From Dendrolimus kikuchii (Eukaryota > Arthropoda > Insecta > Lepidoptera > Lasiocampidae): a stretch of 64,000 nt of DNA. The notes under the pieces were generated by a model, which saw only the letters and a list, made by a program, of their open reading frames with translations, did no database searches and had not been told where the DNA came from. Shown here piece after piece: positions 52,670 through 64,000 of this stretch. The position numbers were made by a program, and so were the translations under genes. The stretch's first letter is position 1; each line of letters opens with the position of its first letter. The stretch spans positions 4,097,690-4,161,689 of the forward strand of contig CM034403.1 in the NCBI GenBank assembly GCA_019925095.2. The letters are read 5' to 3'.

Positions 52670-52815
52670 AAGTATTTGCTCAACTAAAAAGTAAAAAAAA
52701 ATTTTTTTTTTACAAAACCGACTTCACACTAAAAACTAAAAAATAACGACACCGACTTCAAAATGTTGTAGAAAGAAGTTGGTTAAATATTTATTTTTAG
52801 TGTGAAGTTGGATTT
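52670..52815. repeat. accgacttcaaaa-type repeat
   Basis: Contains an inverted pair: ccgacttcacactaaaaact and agtgtgaagttgg at the two ends, enclosing aaccgacttcaaaa-like sequence. Related to 13884-14343. MITE-like but too short to classify. Confidence 0.45.
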
Positions 52816-53639
52816 ATTTTTGTTAAAAAAAACAGCCGCTCCTAAAATGATGCGGCCTCAGGCCTTGGCCTCATGGGTCTATACGTAAATCCAGTACTGG
52901 TTGATTGATAGTTTTGAGATTTTCTATAAAAACAAGAATGGTCTAAGAGGGGGGCATCCACAAATTACGCCACACGAATTTCATAATTTTTTTGACCCTT
53001 CCTCAGTCCTTGTCACAGCTGGTCACATTCGTGAGTCTTCTTCCTCCTTAGTATGACATGACAAATTTTGCAATTTTACATCAAGAAATTATTAAATTAA
53101 AACAGCAGTTTCGTAATTAGCTTATATAATATTAGATTTTGGCCTGTGCCTAGTAGTGGGACGTTAGCGGACCTTTGTCAATGTTTTAGTCTTCTTCCAT
53201 GCCTAGAACCATAACAAGTTTGGTTAAAATAAAAGTAGAAAATCCTTTAAATCTGACTCAAATAGGTGTACCAGCCTAATTGAGTCATAACAAGGCGCTT
53301 TCTTTTCAATTGTTTTGAATCATAACATTATATCACTGCGCTTGCAATCGTTTCTATGCAATACCACTAAAGAATACAAAACAGGTGTTTATTATTGTTC
53401 GTGATTAATGCGTCTAGGATACATGCGCAATGAAGCGTTTGTATATTTATTATGTACTTTTTTCATTAAATTTATCGCTGTTAATTTTTTAACCAACTTG
53501 TAACAATTAATGTTATGTTTTTTAAGATTCCAGTACGTCAAAGTAAAAAAGAAACATTGTAAATTTATAATATTATCATTGTCGATGTTTTTCTATCTAC
53601 TTCATGATCCTGCTGCATCTGATGGATAAATCTTTGCTG

Positions 53640-53836
53640 AGCCACTTCACTGTACCCAGAAGCTCCCGGTTTCATCCCGGCATGGTCAATTTCGGAACGC
53701 GGTTTCCGTTATTGCTATGGTCTGGGTGTCTGGGATCGATCCCAGAGTAGGCCATTGTATCTTACCCATAACACAATCGTAACTTGCTGAGCTTGGGGAT
53801 ATACCATGTGTGTGTTTGTCTGCCGATACCGCTTCC
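53640..53836 (+). repeat. tRNA-derived SINE, 5'-truncated
   Basis: From gctcccggtttcatcccggc (a decayed B box) through ctatggtctgggtgtctggg to gtgtgtgtttgtctgccgat. The ATT tail is replaced by the aagtaatttcccagcaacac repeat remnant. Confidence 0.75.
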
Positions 53837-54169
53837 GAAGCAATTTTAGTGACTGTTAAAGGAGAAGTAGCGGCGCAAGTAATTTCCCAGCAACACATCT
53901 TTACTTTATAATTATTACGTATATATCTTTATATGTATATATATGTATATACATGCACACAGGGGGTGTTTTGTGGGGGCACGCAGTGCCCTTAAAGGAA
54001 ATTTCGCAAATATCTAAAAATTGCCATAAAACTGAAAAATGAAGAGTATGAAAAAAAAACATTTGGTTAACTTTACAAAGAAAATAGTTTTTTTTAATAG
54101 GTCAAAATTATCCAAACACAAAATCTAATCTATCTTTGCTGAACAGTTACCGCGTCGCCTCATACGAAA

Positions 54170-54430
54170 TTTGCGATGCTCTTCAAGAGCTTAGTGAGTT
54201 TAGATTTACAAAATCGTAATATAAGCCTAATGAGTACTAATCAGAAAATTGAAAATGTGGTTCAAATATTTGGACGAAGAATAACTGAACCTGGTACGTA
54301 CTATGAAACGGCATTGGAAGCGGTGAATAAACGGTCATTGGAGTGGAGCTACACACAAAAAATTATAGACTTTGGTACAATCTTCGAGAATTACCGTGCC
54401 CCCAAAAAAGAAGTGACAAAAAGGCCTGCA
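54170..54430 (+). pseudogene. possible hAT-like transposase scrap
   Basis: The open frame at 54176-54487 starts LFKSLVSLDLQNRNISLMST and continues EPGTYYETALEAVNKRSLEW. The pattern of L..LQ.RNISL followed by a long helix resembles the middle region of hAT/zinc-finger transposase-derived proteins. No catalytic motif is present. Weak assignment. Confidence 0.3.
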
Positions 54431-54885
54431 TGCATATGTGCATATGTGTATATATCTTTAGTACTTGGGAAAGACCGCTCAAAGTGAAGTATAAACAGAA
54501 AGATAGCAACATCTGGGCTTAATAATTGCCCGGAAAAAGAAATTAAATACACCATTATGAACTCTGGCCTTAGCAATGCCTCGAACATGCATCACTTATA
54601 TGAATAAATTGAATACACTGGTTTATCTGTGAATCACTCATTGTTTCAACAACTGAGGGGTCGAAGGAAAGACTCCGGGTCATTTCTGAACATTCGTGTT
54701 GACTGCTGAGCCACTTTCCCCATGTTTGAATAACACGTTAAAATTAAGTTTTTTCTTTATAAGTAAGTTTATGGGAAACGCGTAAATATTAGAAAAAATC
54801 ATGTTTCCTGGTTGTTTAGTATTTTGATTGTAACTAATCATGTAAAGCCATTCTAAGTTTTGAATTTTTATAATATATTCGCTGT

Positions 54886-55200
54886 ATCCGGCAGACGTTG
54901 TCTTGCCCTTAATAAATAAAAATCTAGAAACCGATTGCAGCGCCACCAACCGTGACCAATTGTCAATCTAAACCATTCTCGAATCTACTTGAAAAAACAC
55001 AAAAATATCATCAAAATCCGTCCCACCGTTAAAGAGGTGTTCAGCGGCGCCACTTGAACACACACAAAAATAATTTCACCTAAATCCTGGAACCCGATTG
55101 CAGCGCCATCTACCTAGTTCAAATTTGAATCTAAACCATCCCGCGACCCACTTGAACACGCACAAAAATAATTCACCTAAATCAGACAAATGAAAATAAG
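54886..55200 (-). repeat. Helitron-like repeat with tandem units
   Basis: ggcagacgttgtcttgccct, then two or three units of the gcgccac.. taaacca.. gaacacacacaaaaat block. Same family as 58933-59231. Confidence 0.5.
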
Positions 55201-55332
55201 TTTAAAAGCAGTCACTATTGCCGAAATCGGCCGGGAAAGATCATAACAATGAATGGCTAGACCACAGAAATATTCTGTGGGCTAGACTGATGTTTTTTTA
55301 ATGATATTTTTTTTTATTGATGAATATCATAT

Positions 55333-55816
55333 TGTTACGAGTTGCAGGACTCGAATTAAAATGCCGTTGGAATTATTATAGAGTTTATTACAACTATACA
55401 AATACGTAACACAGGTACAAATATAACCGAACGCAATAAGTCCAAACACACGCGCAAAGTCCGTCACTAAATAGATTACCGAATGTACACAAGTCTTGTT
55501 TCGCTTGTGGTTATCGCTCGACTGGCTCATCTCTCCATTGGGGCATTGCTTTATATTGTACAGATGTAATATGTCTGCCCGGCCGCGTGGACCGAATTTC
55601 TTAGAATCAGTTTGTAATTTTAACCGAGACACCTGGCAGTGATCACAATACAACAATAGACTGTAAACGATTACAATACACAATGGGCTGTTTTTTTAAT
55701 CACAAATTTTAAACACAAAGTAAACAAAAGAAGTCCAAATGCCGAAAAGGTAATAAAATTTGTTTCTAAAGGTATGAAGGTGTGAATGAGTCTTTGTCGG
55801 CACCTAGGTCGTAACA
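55333..55816 (-). repeat. solo LTR, antisense, with 4-bp target duplication
   Basis: 484 bp with ends TGTTACGA and TCGTAACA, flanked by ATAT on both sides (55329-55332 and 55817-55820). Same family as 2988-3481 in opposite orientation. There is no internal domain, so it is a solo LTR. Confidence 0.75.
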
Positions 55817-56759
55817 ATATTTTAATACTTATTATCCTAATCCGGACGAAGACAATTCCAAAAACAAAAATCATTATAATTGGTCCAGCCGTTCTTGAGT
55901 TATAATTGGTGTTACTAACACGACTTTGTTTTATATATATAGATTTATTTATGATTACAATTTTACATACATTTTATTAAAGTAAATTAAGGTAATTTAT
56001 AGATAAACACATTTTATAGGACAGTTTACACTCTAGTTCTCTAGCCTAGCAGTAGGATGTTTATGAGTTGTTATTACTATTAACCGGGCCTCGATAATCC
56101 GCACAGGCAAAGACAAGGCCCTTTGCGGATTATCAAGACACTCGGATTGTGGTCTGCAATATTGTTTGCGTAATAAAACACATGTTCCACCTAAGTTTAT
56201 TTTAGTAATTATCGAAAAGTAAGTAAAGACAAACAAGGAAGGAATATGTACATACAAATGTACATGCTGGGTATTACAAACATGTAATCTGCACACTTGA
56301 ACATTGAAGGAATGTTGATGGAATGCTCCTCCGTCTTAAAGAGAGATCTTCCAGCGAAGCTATTGCTGTTCCTCGCAGGCCTAGGTCCATCTGTTATTGT
56401 TGGAAATTTGTATATATTCTTTGTACGTTTGGGGAATCGTTTGCGATTTCAATTATTACAGCGCCATCTCTTGGCTTGTAAGTGTTCCTCTACAACATGA
56501 AGTAAGAAAGAAATAGAAATTTAATGCTTCTTGAAAAAGTTTGTAATAATACTCTTCTGCGTATATTATTCATAGATCATTTTAGAACTCGGTCTCTAAA
56601 TCGAAGTAGATATAGAACTTCATGGCTGTCAGATTCGTTTTTACAGGCTATTTCAAAGCAGGATTGTTCGGATGACCACAATTACTGGATTAGGGTAAGT
56701 TCGGTATATTAAGACCCTACTGTATATATTGTGAATTGTAAGAAGATATAATAACAAGA

Positions 56760-57062
56760 GTTTACAAGAGTTGATAAAGGAATGTTAAAATGGTTTAAAC
56801 ATGTAGAGAGTATGGATCAAAAGAGACTGACAAATACAAATGTATGAAAACAGCGTGGATGGTAGAGTTGGTCACACAATCAAATCGCAAATGTCTTAAA
56901 GAATGGCCAGGTAAAAAGCGCCTACAATAAACGTGTATGTATGAAGATATTAATGAATGTAGATGAAGCAAAAGATGTATGGCAAGAGCGTAGCAAGTGG
57001 AAATTCATTGTCTCTGCCTACCCCTATGGGAAACAGGCGTGATAATACGTATGTATGTATCG
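56760..57062 (+). pseudogene. decayed non-LTR element tail
   Basis: Scattered matches to the RPRHTFHDQI family (ggtttaaacatgtagagag, atgaatgtagatgaagc, cctacccctatgggaaacag) with many frame breaks, ending in a gtatgtatgtat tail. Confidence 0.5.
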
Positions 57063-57613
57063 TATACGGACTATAAGTACTTTATGAAACTTCATCCGTA
57101 TAGACCCAGAAGATTTTGAGAAAAATGACTGTGCATACACAGATAGACAGACGGACAGACGTACGAACAGACATGAAGAAAGTATATGGATTCCGTTATT
57201 TAGAAAATTGCTACGGAACCTTAATAACTAAAACTGCAGTAAATAAATGCTGCATATCATCTAAATTAATTATCGTCGAACCTCAAGTTCAAAACACTCA
57301 ACAACCTCAAAGCAGGTCAAATAGACGTTACAAAAGAAAGAAAGTGTTCTTTACTGCGCTATTTACAACTTTTTGTTTCAATTATATTCAATATTAACTT
57401 GCTGACACGGGTTTGTCTGTATTTAATTTATTATTTTTGCCTTTAAAAGACTTAAGCTAAGTCATTTCAGGTGATCAAAAAATTAGTGAAAAAACATTAT
57501 CTTACGCTTTAAAAATCGATCATTGTCAAATTATACACAGAAACACTCTCTCTCTCTCACACACACATAATCTGCAAGAAAACACACACACATATATCGA
57601 CCAGGGTATCTAA

Positions 57614-57711
57614 GGCCCACACCATCAGCGTGGAGCGAAATACTATACAACATGTGCGCAGCTCATCGCACATATAATATAGTATTTCGCTCCACGCTGA
57701 TGGTGTGGGCC
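57614..57711. repeat. long perfect hairpin (34-bp arms)
   Basis: 57614-57647 is the exact reverse complement of 57678-57711. The 30-base loop itself contains a 7-bp stem (ATGTGCG / CGCACAT). Weaker pairing extends outside the arms (atcgac at 57596-57601 with gtcgat at 57724-57729). It could be a hairpin RNA precursor or a small palindromic element. Confidence 0.9.
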
Positions 57712-57889
57712 TAGGATATAATTGTCGATGTAGGTGTAGAAGTCAAAGACTGTTTGTGGTGAAAACATATATATACTAAATCACTTTTACATAACGAATG
57801 CGTGTGCACTCCAACCAAAACAGAAGAAAAAAAAAAGCAACAACAGTGTTGCAAGTTTAAATTTAAATTATTTTATGTTGGTGTTGCCA

Positions 57890-58050
57890 ACAGTATCTTC
57901 TTTTACCTTCTCCTAATTATTTGGTATTGGCATAATATGTCTTTTTCTTCCACACTCCTTTATTCTGATATACGTCCTCTGTTACACCACAATTCATGAT
58001 GTCATCCTTCACACAATACAACTTGTTTTGGTCTACCTTTACATTAATTA
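57890..58050 (-). pseudogene. RTE-type LINE C-terminal tail, antisense
   Basis: The minus strand reads CVKDDIMNCGVTEDVYQNKG and WKKKTYYANTK then stop. It is homologous to the sense fragment at 58465-58625. Confidence 0.55.
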
Positions 58051-58464
58051 TACGCATCAAAGGAAGATTGCTGAAATTGATTTTAAAAAGTTATTATTGT
58101 CATGGTTGCAATGCTTGCCATGATATGTTTACATACGTAATGACGATGTAATTAACACGTGGTGTCTGTCTATTTTGTTTACACGTAATTTACTTATGAT
58201 AAATTATGACTTGTAATTTCCAAAGTCAAAACAACAGGTGGTCATTTATATTAATATGTTTATAATATTTACCCAATAATTAATTCCATCTTGTATTTAT
58301 ATATTTATTTCTTTTTACTATTACTTGCGCGAGATTCTTTGTTCTAAACTATATAATAATAACTGCTTTTAAGTTATTTACATACTTAATGCATGTATTA
58401 CATATGTAGGTAATGAGGAGGAATGCAAGTCACGCGACAATAAGAAATTTAAACTGCAAGATTG

Positions 58465-58625
58465 ACGGGTACAAATGTAAATGTAGACCAAAAAAGACGG
58501 ATGGATTGTGTGAAGGATGATATGATGATTTGCGATGTGACAGAGGACGTATGTCAGAATAGAGAAGTATGAAAGGAAAGGACATATTGTGCCGACCCCA
58601 AATAATTGGGAGGTGGTATTTTTCA
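58465..58625 (+). pseudogene. RTE-type LINE C-terminal tail, sense
   Basis: Translates to KKDGWIV/CVKDDMMICDVTEDVCQNR and RTYCADPK with a stop and frame changes. The D(D/C)..D....T..DR..WR..T..ADPK pattern is the standard end of RTE-like ORFs in insects. Confidence 0.55.
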
Positions 58626-58932
58626 GTACGAAATGCGTGTTAAATTTCAGTATTTGGATATATATAATTCAGCTTATATCCAAAGTACTCGTGAAGAAGT
58701 AATAAACCAACGTACAAAAAATAAATAGTTTTTTACATTTCTATTATCTTCTCCACATGACTTGGGCCGTCAAATTTTCGAGTTGTAACAGAGTGATTGT
58801 ATTCTTTTCAGGGATAATGAAATTTGTACATGCATTTCAGTATTCTAATGCAATTATGTACTGAATTTCACGGAAATCTGCTCATATTAGAGCTTTGAGG
58901 AAAGAACAAATAAGTATACAATTTATATAATA

Positions 58933-59231
58933 ACTAGCGGTTCCAGCAGACGTTGTCCTGCCCTGAAAAAATAAAAATTTAGAACCCGATTCCAGCGCCA
59001 CCTACCGGGTCTAATTGTGAATCTAAACCATCCCGGGACCCAATCAAACACTATTTTTTACACCTTGGTCCCTATTTTTTTCTAGTATTAAATATGGCCT
59101 ATATCAATTTGGGATAATGTAGCATTCTAACGGTGAAATATTTTTTGAAATCGTTCTAGTAATTTTTGAGTTTATTCGTTACAAACATCCAAAGATACAA
59201 ATCTTTCCTCTTTATATTATTAGTATAGATA
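58933..59231 (-). mobile_element. non-autonomous Helitron-like element
   Basis: The + strand begins ACTAGCGGTTCCAGCAGACG and ends tattattagtatagat, so in its own sense it runs TC...CTAGT. Internal blocks are shared with 22183-22535 and 8627-8912. Confidence 0.6.
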
Positions 59232-60714
59232 TGTATATACCTAACATATATACATATCAGTGGCGCGGGGTGAAAATTTGGCTGGGGTAAGCCGGTTGGA
59301 AAAAACATACCTATGCAAGCGCCGACTACACCGCTGTTGAAAAACGTGTAACTCACGATATATTTTCTTATTACAATTTCTATTTTTAATTTTGCAATCT
59401 TACCGCATACTTCGAAACAAAAGCCGGTGCCCGATCGGGTTATGAGTTATGAAAGCCGCTGTGCGTAAGAGATAGTAAATGATATAGTAATAATATATGC
59501 ATGCCAATAAATTCATGGTGTTTTCGACCTTTTAGTCCCTAGTCGCTATGGGGAACCGAGTTGTATGAAATACATACCACTGATACATATATATGTATAT
59601 CAAGTGGTTTTAAATAAGTACAAACGTGCAACTCTATATTTTATTATTATATTTCTTACAAGTAGGCGAGATTTTTTGTTTAAATAAACGTGACATTAGC
59701 AAGCACTTCTCTTAATAGTCACGGTTAGTGATTGAAGTGGTTTTTAAGAGAAAGTAAAAGCAAATCGAACTATCGCAACGGAAGAGTGGAAAAAGTGTTT
59801 CCATTTTAGTGCGGCACGCGGTCTGCGGTGTATATGCCACCGTTTCAAACTGACACGAGAAAAACTGCACTCTCTTCAAATAATAAAATATAAAATCATA
59901 GTAATAATAAAAGTGTTGCACATCTTACAAATTACCAGCAATTACACGATTCAATAATGTGTAAATGTTAGAGTTGATTTAATATCTAATAAGTGTTAAA
60001 GTATATATGTATAGTGTATGTGTTGTACTAAAATGATCTAAGAAAAACACAATATATAAATTGAGTTAAAAAGTTTTTTGTTATTTAACGTATTACAAAT
60101 ATAAAAACATTCACTTATAACATGTGATTGTATATTACTTATAACTTTGAAGATTCATAGTTTTATAATAAAATAGAAATACGTAATAAAAGTGTAATTT
60201 AAAAGAAAAACTAAATATTTAAACGTTCAAGCCATAATAAGTATTCATGTTTTGTTTAAATAAAATAAACTTAGGACTATCCCAATAAAACAGTTTTTAA
60301 CTAGGCATTTTGAATGAAACTTAAATATTTCTCGTCGTGCAGTGAAATGAGTTATTTATATTTCAATGCAATGAAGAAAACATTTTTATCAGTTACCAAA
60401 TGAATTGGAAAGCGCAAAAACAGCTGATAATTTAAAAATAAATTATTCACTAAAATACGTTATAATCTCTCTCTAAAAATAAGGTTTTTTTTTTAATATT
60501 GTATAATTATGAATAGAAATTAAAAATAATAAACATCCGTTACGTGATCTTACGTGATAGTGTAAAACATGTGACTTTTATTTTTTGGATAAGAAAAAAC
60601 TCATGTAAAGTGGTTTGTACTAAGTTCTTAGTACTAATTAATAGGAGTAGATACAGGAATCCTTGTTGATGTACAATAGTAAGTATTTAATTTATATCAA
60701 TCTATCTATCTATA
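59232..60714. other. AT-rich gene-free stretch
   Basis: No coding sequence, RNA gene or clear mobile element was recognised. It is notably AT-rich from about 59930 to 60660. Confidence 0.5.
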
Positions 60715-61040
60715 CTATAATAAATCTGTAAATGGTTCGAGTTATAAAAAGCGTTTAAAAATGTGAAAAATTACAATTTTTAGAATTTTTGTCTGTTTTA
60801 CTGTCTGTCTGTCTGCCTGTTAGAGCATCACGTGAAAACTACTAAACGGATTTAAATGAAACTCGATATACAGAGTTAGATTATATCCCGTAGCGTAAAT
60901 TAGGATAACTTTTATCCCGATAAATGATGTCATATCCGCGGGATAGAAGAAAATATCCAAAAAGATGACGCTGTCATCGCGTCCTTTTTGAAAACTATTG
61001 AACTACCTGAAGAAGCGAAGCGTCGGAATAACAAAAATCA
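60715..61040 (+). repeat. dispersed repeat
   Basis: tactataataaatctgtaaa, ttttgtctgttttactgtct, cgtgaaaactactaaacgga, atcccgataaatgatgtca and gaagaagcgaagcgtcg blocks, partly shared with 19440-19690 and 46850-46950. Non-coding. Confidence 0.5.
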
Positions 61041-61103
61041 AACAACTTACCGCGCTTAAAACCGCTAAAACGTAGTTTTATTATGTATACAAGTCCCGAA
61101 ACC

Positions 61104-61415
61104 TTTTTTTTTTATTGCAGGAGATCAGCAGACAGGCAAGCGGCCCACTTGATGGAAAGCGGTTACCATCGCCTATGGACATTTGCAACAGCAAAGTTGC
61201 TACAAATGCGGTGCTGCTCTCTTAAGGGAAACTGGAACCTGGTCACTAATGCCGGAACACAACTCAAGGTTGTTATGGCGACATACTTTAGACCGGGGGT
61301 GGTAGCCATCCGGTCGGGCAAATGCCCTACCACCTGGCTGTGGGTTGTTAAGTCGCCTCTTACGACAGGCCGCCTGACCGCAGGAAATTGTATTCTTTCT
61401 CCATTCCTGCACGGA
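61104..61415 (-). repeat. family A retroposon, full length
   Basis: T-run, ttattgcaggagatcagcag, body, end attcctgcacgga. + strand open frame of 116 codons (61083-61433). Acceptor-like motif intact. Confidence 0.9.
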
Positions 61416-61453
61416 TATACTTTAGAAACTTAAGAAAATATTTATTTATTTAT

Positions 61454-61586
61454 TTAATTTATTTGGGAAACATACAATAATTATAATTCTTACAATATAA
61501 AACACATAACTTAATATACATATCATCTAAGTTTCCACTAAAAAAATAATTCTTGTTACGCATTTGGCTCATACAACTATAAGAAA
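61454..61586 (+). repeat. dispersed repeat (uninterrupted copy)
   Basis: Same family as 7252-7520: tttaatttatttgggaaaca ... catttggctcatacaact. Serves as the empty-site reference for the insertion at 7364-7486. Confidence 0.6.
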
Positions 61587-61621
61587 AAAATAAAATAAAA
61601 ATAAGTTTAGCAGTTAACAAC

Positions 61622-62009
61622 TTTTTTTTTTTTGAGGCGAGGGAAAATGCTTAACCGATTTACGCACAAACTGGGTCGTTCCTAGGGGAACGAGGGGGCG
61701 ATAACACTGCAGCAAAAGTATGCTCTTGGCAGTGATCCGTCCGCGATCGACGTCACAGAATAGTGTGGAAGACTCCGAGCGTTGCTACACGAGCGAGCAA
61801 CCCCAATACCCACTAAAAACCCCCTCCTCCCTGACGACCCTGCGCTTTGTATGTGTTGGAAAGGCTGAGATTTAGAACATAGTTACGCCCAGCCGATCCA
61901 GCGCAATAAAGTGCCTGGAGTGTGCCCTGGGAGAACACACCCCACTTCGTTGTGCGGGGGTAGAGGTCCTTTGCTCTCCTAGCAAGCTAAAGGCCCCCCG
62001 CGGTAAACG
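61622..62009 (-). mobile_element. R1-like LINE 3' fragment with target duplication
   Basis: T-run, then gaggcgagggaaaatgctt; ends gctaaaggccccccgcgg. Flanked by a 13-bp exact duplication AGCAGTTAACAAC (61609-61621 and 62010-62022). It is a diverged relative of 62322-63240. Confidence 0.75.
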
Positions 62010-62321
62010 AGCAGTTAACAACCTTATCTTTTCACCTGTCAACAAGCGATGTCTAAATATGAATGTTTATCTACCGAAATCATTCCGTTTACAGTTTTAC
62101 TCGGTAGGTTTTTTTTTATATTATTTATTATTTTGTCACTCCAATATAGATAACAACTACGCAAACACAAAGGATTCCAAAAATATTTTATTGCGAAAGC
62201 AATAAAATTTGCGAATGAACTTTATTGTTGATATAATTATGTGTTATAAAATATATTCAATGTCATTTATGTATTCGTCGAACTTTTTGAACGGACATTA
62301 TGTTGTCATTTGACTTTTCAT

Positions 62322-63240
62322 TTTTTTTTTTTTAAAGCGGGGCAAATGCTATTTACGCACAATACTGGATCCTTTGCAAGGGATTAGACCATACTTGATC
62401 ATGAGGGCTTTCCCCTTTGACAAGGGGCAATCCGAACACGAATCAAGCCAGCTTGTGTGGAGACTCAGAGAAGTTGCACGGGCAACAACCACTACCCACT
62501 AAAACCACCCTCCCCCCATGTGCCCCGCGCTTTTTATGAAGGAAAGGCTGAGACTTAGAACGTAGTTACGCCCAGTCCGATCCAGCGCAAAAAGTGCCTG
62601 AATGTGCCCCAGGAATCAGAACACATTCACTTCGCCAGCGGGGGTGATGAGTCCTTTGCTCCCTTGATAGCTAAAGGCCCCCCGAAGCGGTATTATTCAG
62701 GGTGGGAAGTCATGCGCATACCTGCGTCTCCGGATGCCAGCCAACCGCCGGCGTCCGCGAGTCGCATTAGTACGCGCAGTAATACTCCTCTCCCTATCTC
62801 GTTCAGCGGCCTCTTTGAGAGACATTACCGTCTCGCAAAAAGAAACCGCCGCCCCCCAGGTATCGCTGCTAAGCAGCATGGCTTTCACCAGACTGCAGAG
62901 CGAGTCGATCGCTCCTACTTGTGTCTCGAGTTCGAAACGCTACCGCGCCCATGCCGCGCACTCGACTAGCGTGTGAAACGCCGTGTCGGGTGCGCCGCAC
63001 TGGCGGCATTCCGGGGAAGGCAAGCAGCCCACAATGCGACACAGATACTTATCGAAACACCCGTGTCCGGTAAGTATCTGTGTCATCCTGAAGGTGTCAG
63101 GGTTCCGCTTTCGCGGGTGACCCATTCCATCAACTGCGGCCTGATTGCCTCCACCGTGTAGCCGCCGGCCGCAGGGTTTTCCAACTCTTGAGACCAGATG
63201 GCGAGCATGGAGGCGGTTTCCCGCTTCCTGATCACCTCGA
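62322..63240 (-). mobile_element. R1-like LINE, 5'-truncated, young insertion
   Basis: A 919-bp insertion headed by a T-run and flanked by an exact 17-bp duplication GTCATTTGACTTTTCAT (62305-62321 and 63241-63257). The minus strand (63257-62940) encodes the C-terminal end of ORF2: TFRMTQILTGHGCFDKYLCR, then C..C...H...C in ECRQCGAPDTAFHTLVECAA, a zinc-finger-like motif of R1-clade elements. Its 3' region matches 23086-23758. The long exact target duplication indicates recent insertion. Confidence 0.85.
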
Positions 63241-63384
63241 GTCATTTGACTTTTCATGTCTTATGACCGGTCTATGTCCTATATCCTACGTTTCTCGTAG
63301 TCACAGTGTTGTCATTTATAATATTAAAAAATTCTAAACATGCCGTGTCTATACATTGAAGCTATTAAAAAAAAAAACAACTGG

Positions 63385-63699
63385 AATAGACTATATAAAC
63401 GATGGAGAGCACTATGCAAACTTGTTTAGATTTCTTGTCTGTTCGTTCAGGATTCACGAAATAATTACTGGGCCGATTTAAATGTGGTTTTCGCTGATCG
63501 ACAGCTAATTCTTAGACTTAAACTCTGCGCTACTTTTTATCCTGGGAATACAGCGGGAAGTTTCCCGGTAAAAATTAGCTTATTCCGACACAATTTTGAC
63601 TAAAACGATAGCTTACATGCTTTTTCAAATACTGCGGTATTTGAAATTGCTGTGGAAATTTGAATTCAATCGTAGACGACGTCGCGGGCATATCCTAGT
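63385..63699 (+). mobile_element. Helitron-like element, sense
   Basis: Starts near ggaatagactatataaacga and ends gtcgcgggcatatcCTAGT. It carries ttctgtcgatcagcg-type and aagtctaagaattagctg-type blocks in the reverse orientation to 4010-4496. Confidence 0.55.
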
Positions 63700-64000
63700 A
63701 TTAAATATATTTTAATACTTCGAAGACGAAGCCAGTTGGAGGACTGTAGTCGATTAAATTTTTCTTCGTCGGATTCTTAGACCATACATTAATGGTCTAA
63801 GGTCGTCTCTACAGATAAATAAGATTAAAGTGTCTGTTTGTAATATGAAAATAACTGCTTTTTTCTTAATGCAAATGAAATATATACGGTAATTTTATTT
63901 AAAAATCAATTTATAATTTTTTTGTCTGACTGTCTTTTTGTTCGGGCTAATCTCTGAAACGGCTGAACCGATTTTAACGGAACCTTCACTGGCAGATAGC

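Noticed and set aside
1..64000. CRISPR arrays, bacterial operons, phage or plasmid functions
   Set aside because: No regularly spaced repeats and no prokaryotic gene organisation. Introns, SINEs and LINEs show this is animal nuclear DNA.

Overview
This is eukaryotic, AT-rich, intron-containing DNA, almost certainly from a lepidopteran (butterfly or moth). The evidence is the repeat landscape: a ~310-bp poly-A retroposon present in about 14 copies, a tRNA-headed SINE with an (ATT)n tail, many 5'-truncated non-LTR elements, Helitron-like elements ending in CTAGT, and a BEL/Pao LTR retrotransposon. There are no operons, Shine-Dalgarno sites or CRISPR arrays. Species cannot be told from the sequence alone.

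Three host genes can be supported, all on the + strand. Two are tandem paralogues encoding small secreted or GPI-anchored Ly6/uPAR (three-finger, quiver/sleepless-like) proteins: gene A (exons 14721-14769, 15456-15661, 16885-17022) and gene B (exons 19213-19264, 22816-23036, 33393-33542). They share exon layout, intron phases (1 then 0) and ten cysteines. Gene B's second intron is 10.4 kb because mobile DNA has piled up in it. The third gene (about 43093-47588, four exons, about 1,023 aa) encodes a large low-complexity protein with a divergent C-terminal bromodomain; its start is uncertain and it may resemble the fly spermatogenesis protein mitoshell.

The most remarkable object lies in intron 2 of Ly6 gene B. 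At 24289-32232 a BEL/Pao retrotransposon is flanked by a perfect 5-bp target duplication (ACTGT) but is internally scrambled. It has three LTRs, one inverted, a nearly identical 2.36-kb inverted copy of the 3' half of pol plus LTR, and between two head-to-head LTRs a 62-bp segment. That segment reads as the 3' part of a mature, spliced, CCA-tailed tRNA-Tyr. It differs from the canonical tRNA at positions that normally carry base-pair-blocking modifications (m1A58, m1G37, and possibly m2,2G26). This looks like a fossil of aberrant reverse transcription that ran past the primer-binding site into the tRNA primer, folded or switched back, and was then integrated normally.

The rest is mostly repeats. 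Left flank (1-14.7 kb): retroposon copies, LINE tails, one solo LTR, Helitron-like elements and a TIR element. Middle (14.7-33.6 kb): the Ly6 pair with its intronic insertions, plus an unidentified decayed coding sequence at about 17140-17671. Right (33.6-64 kb): SINEs, retroposons, the bromodomain gene, a truncated jockey-like LINE (50089-51021), a second solo LTR (55333-55816), a long perfect hairpin (57614-57711) and two R1-like LINE insertions with clean target duplications near the right end.
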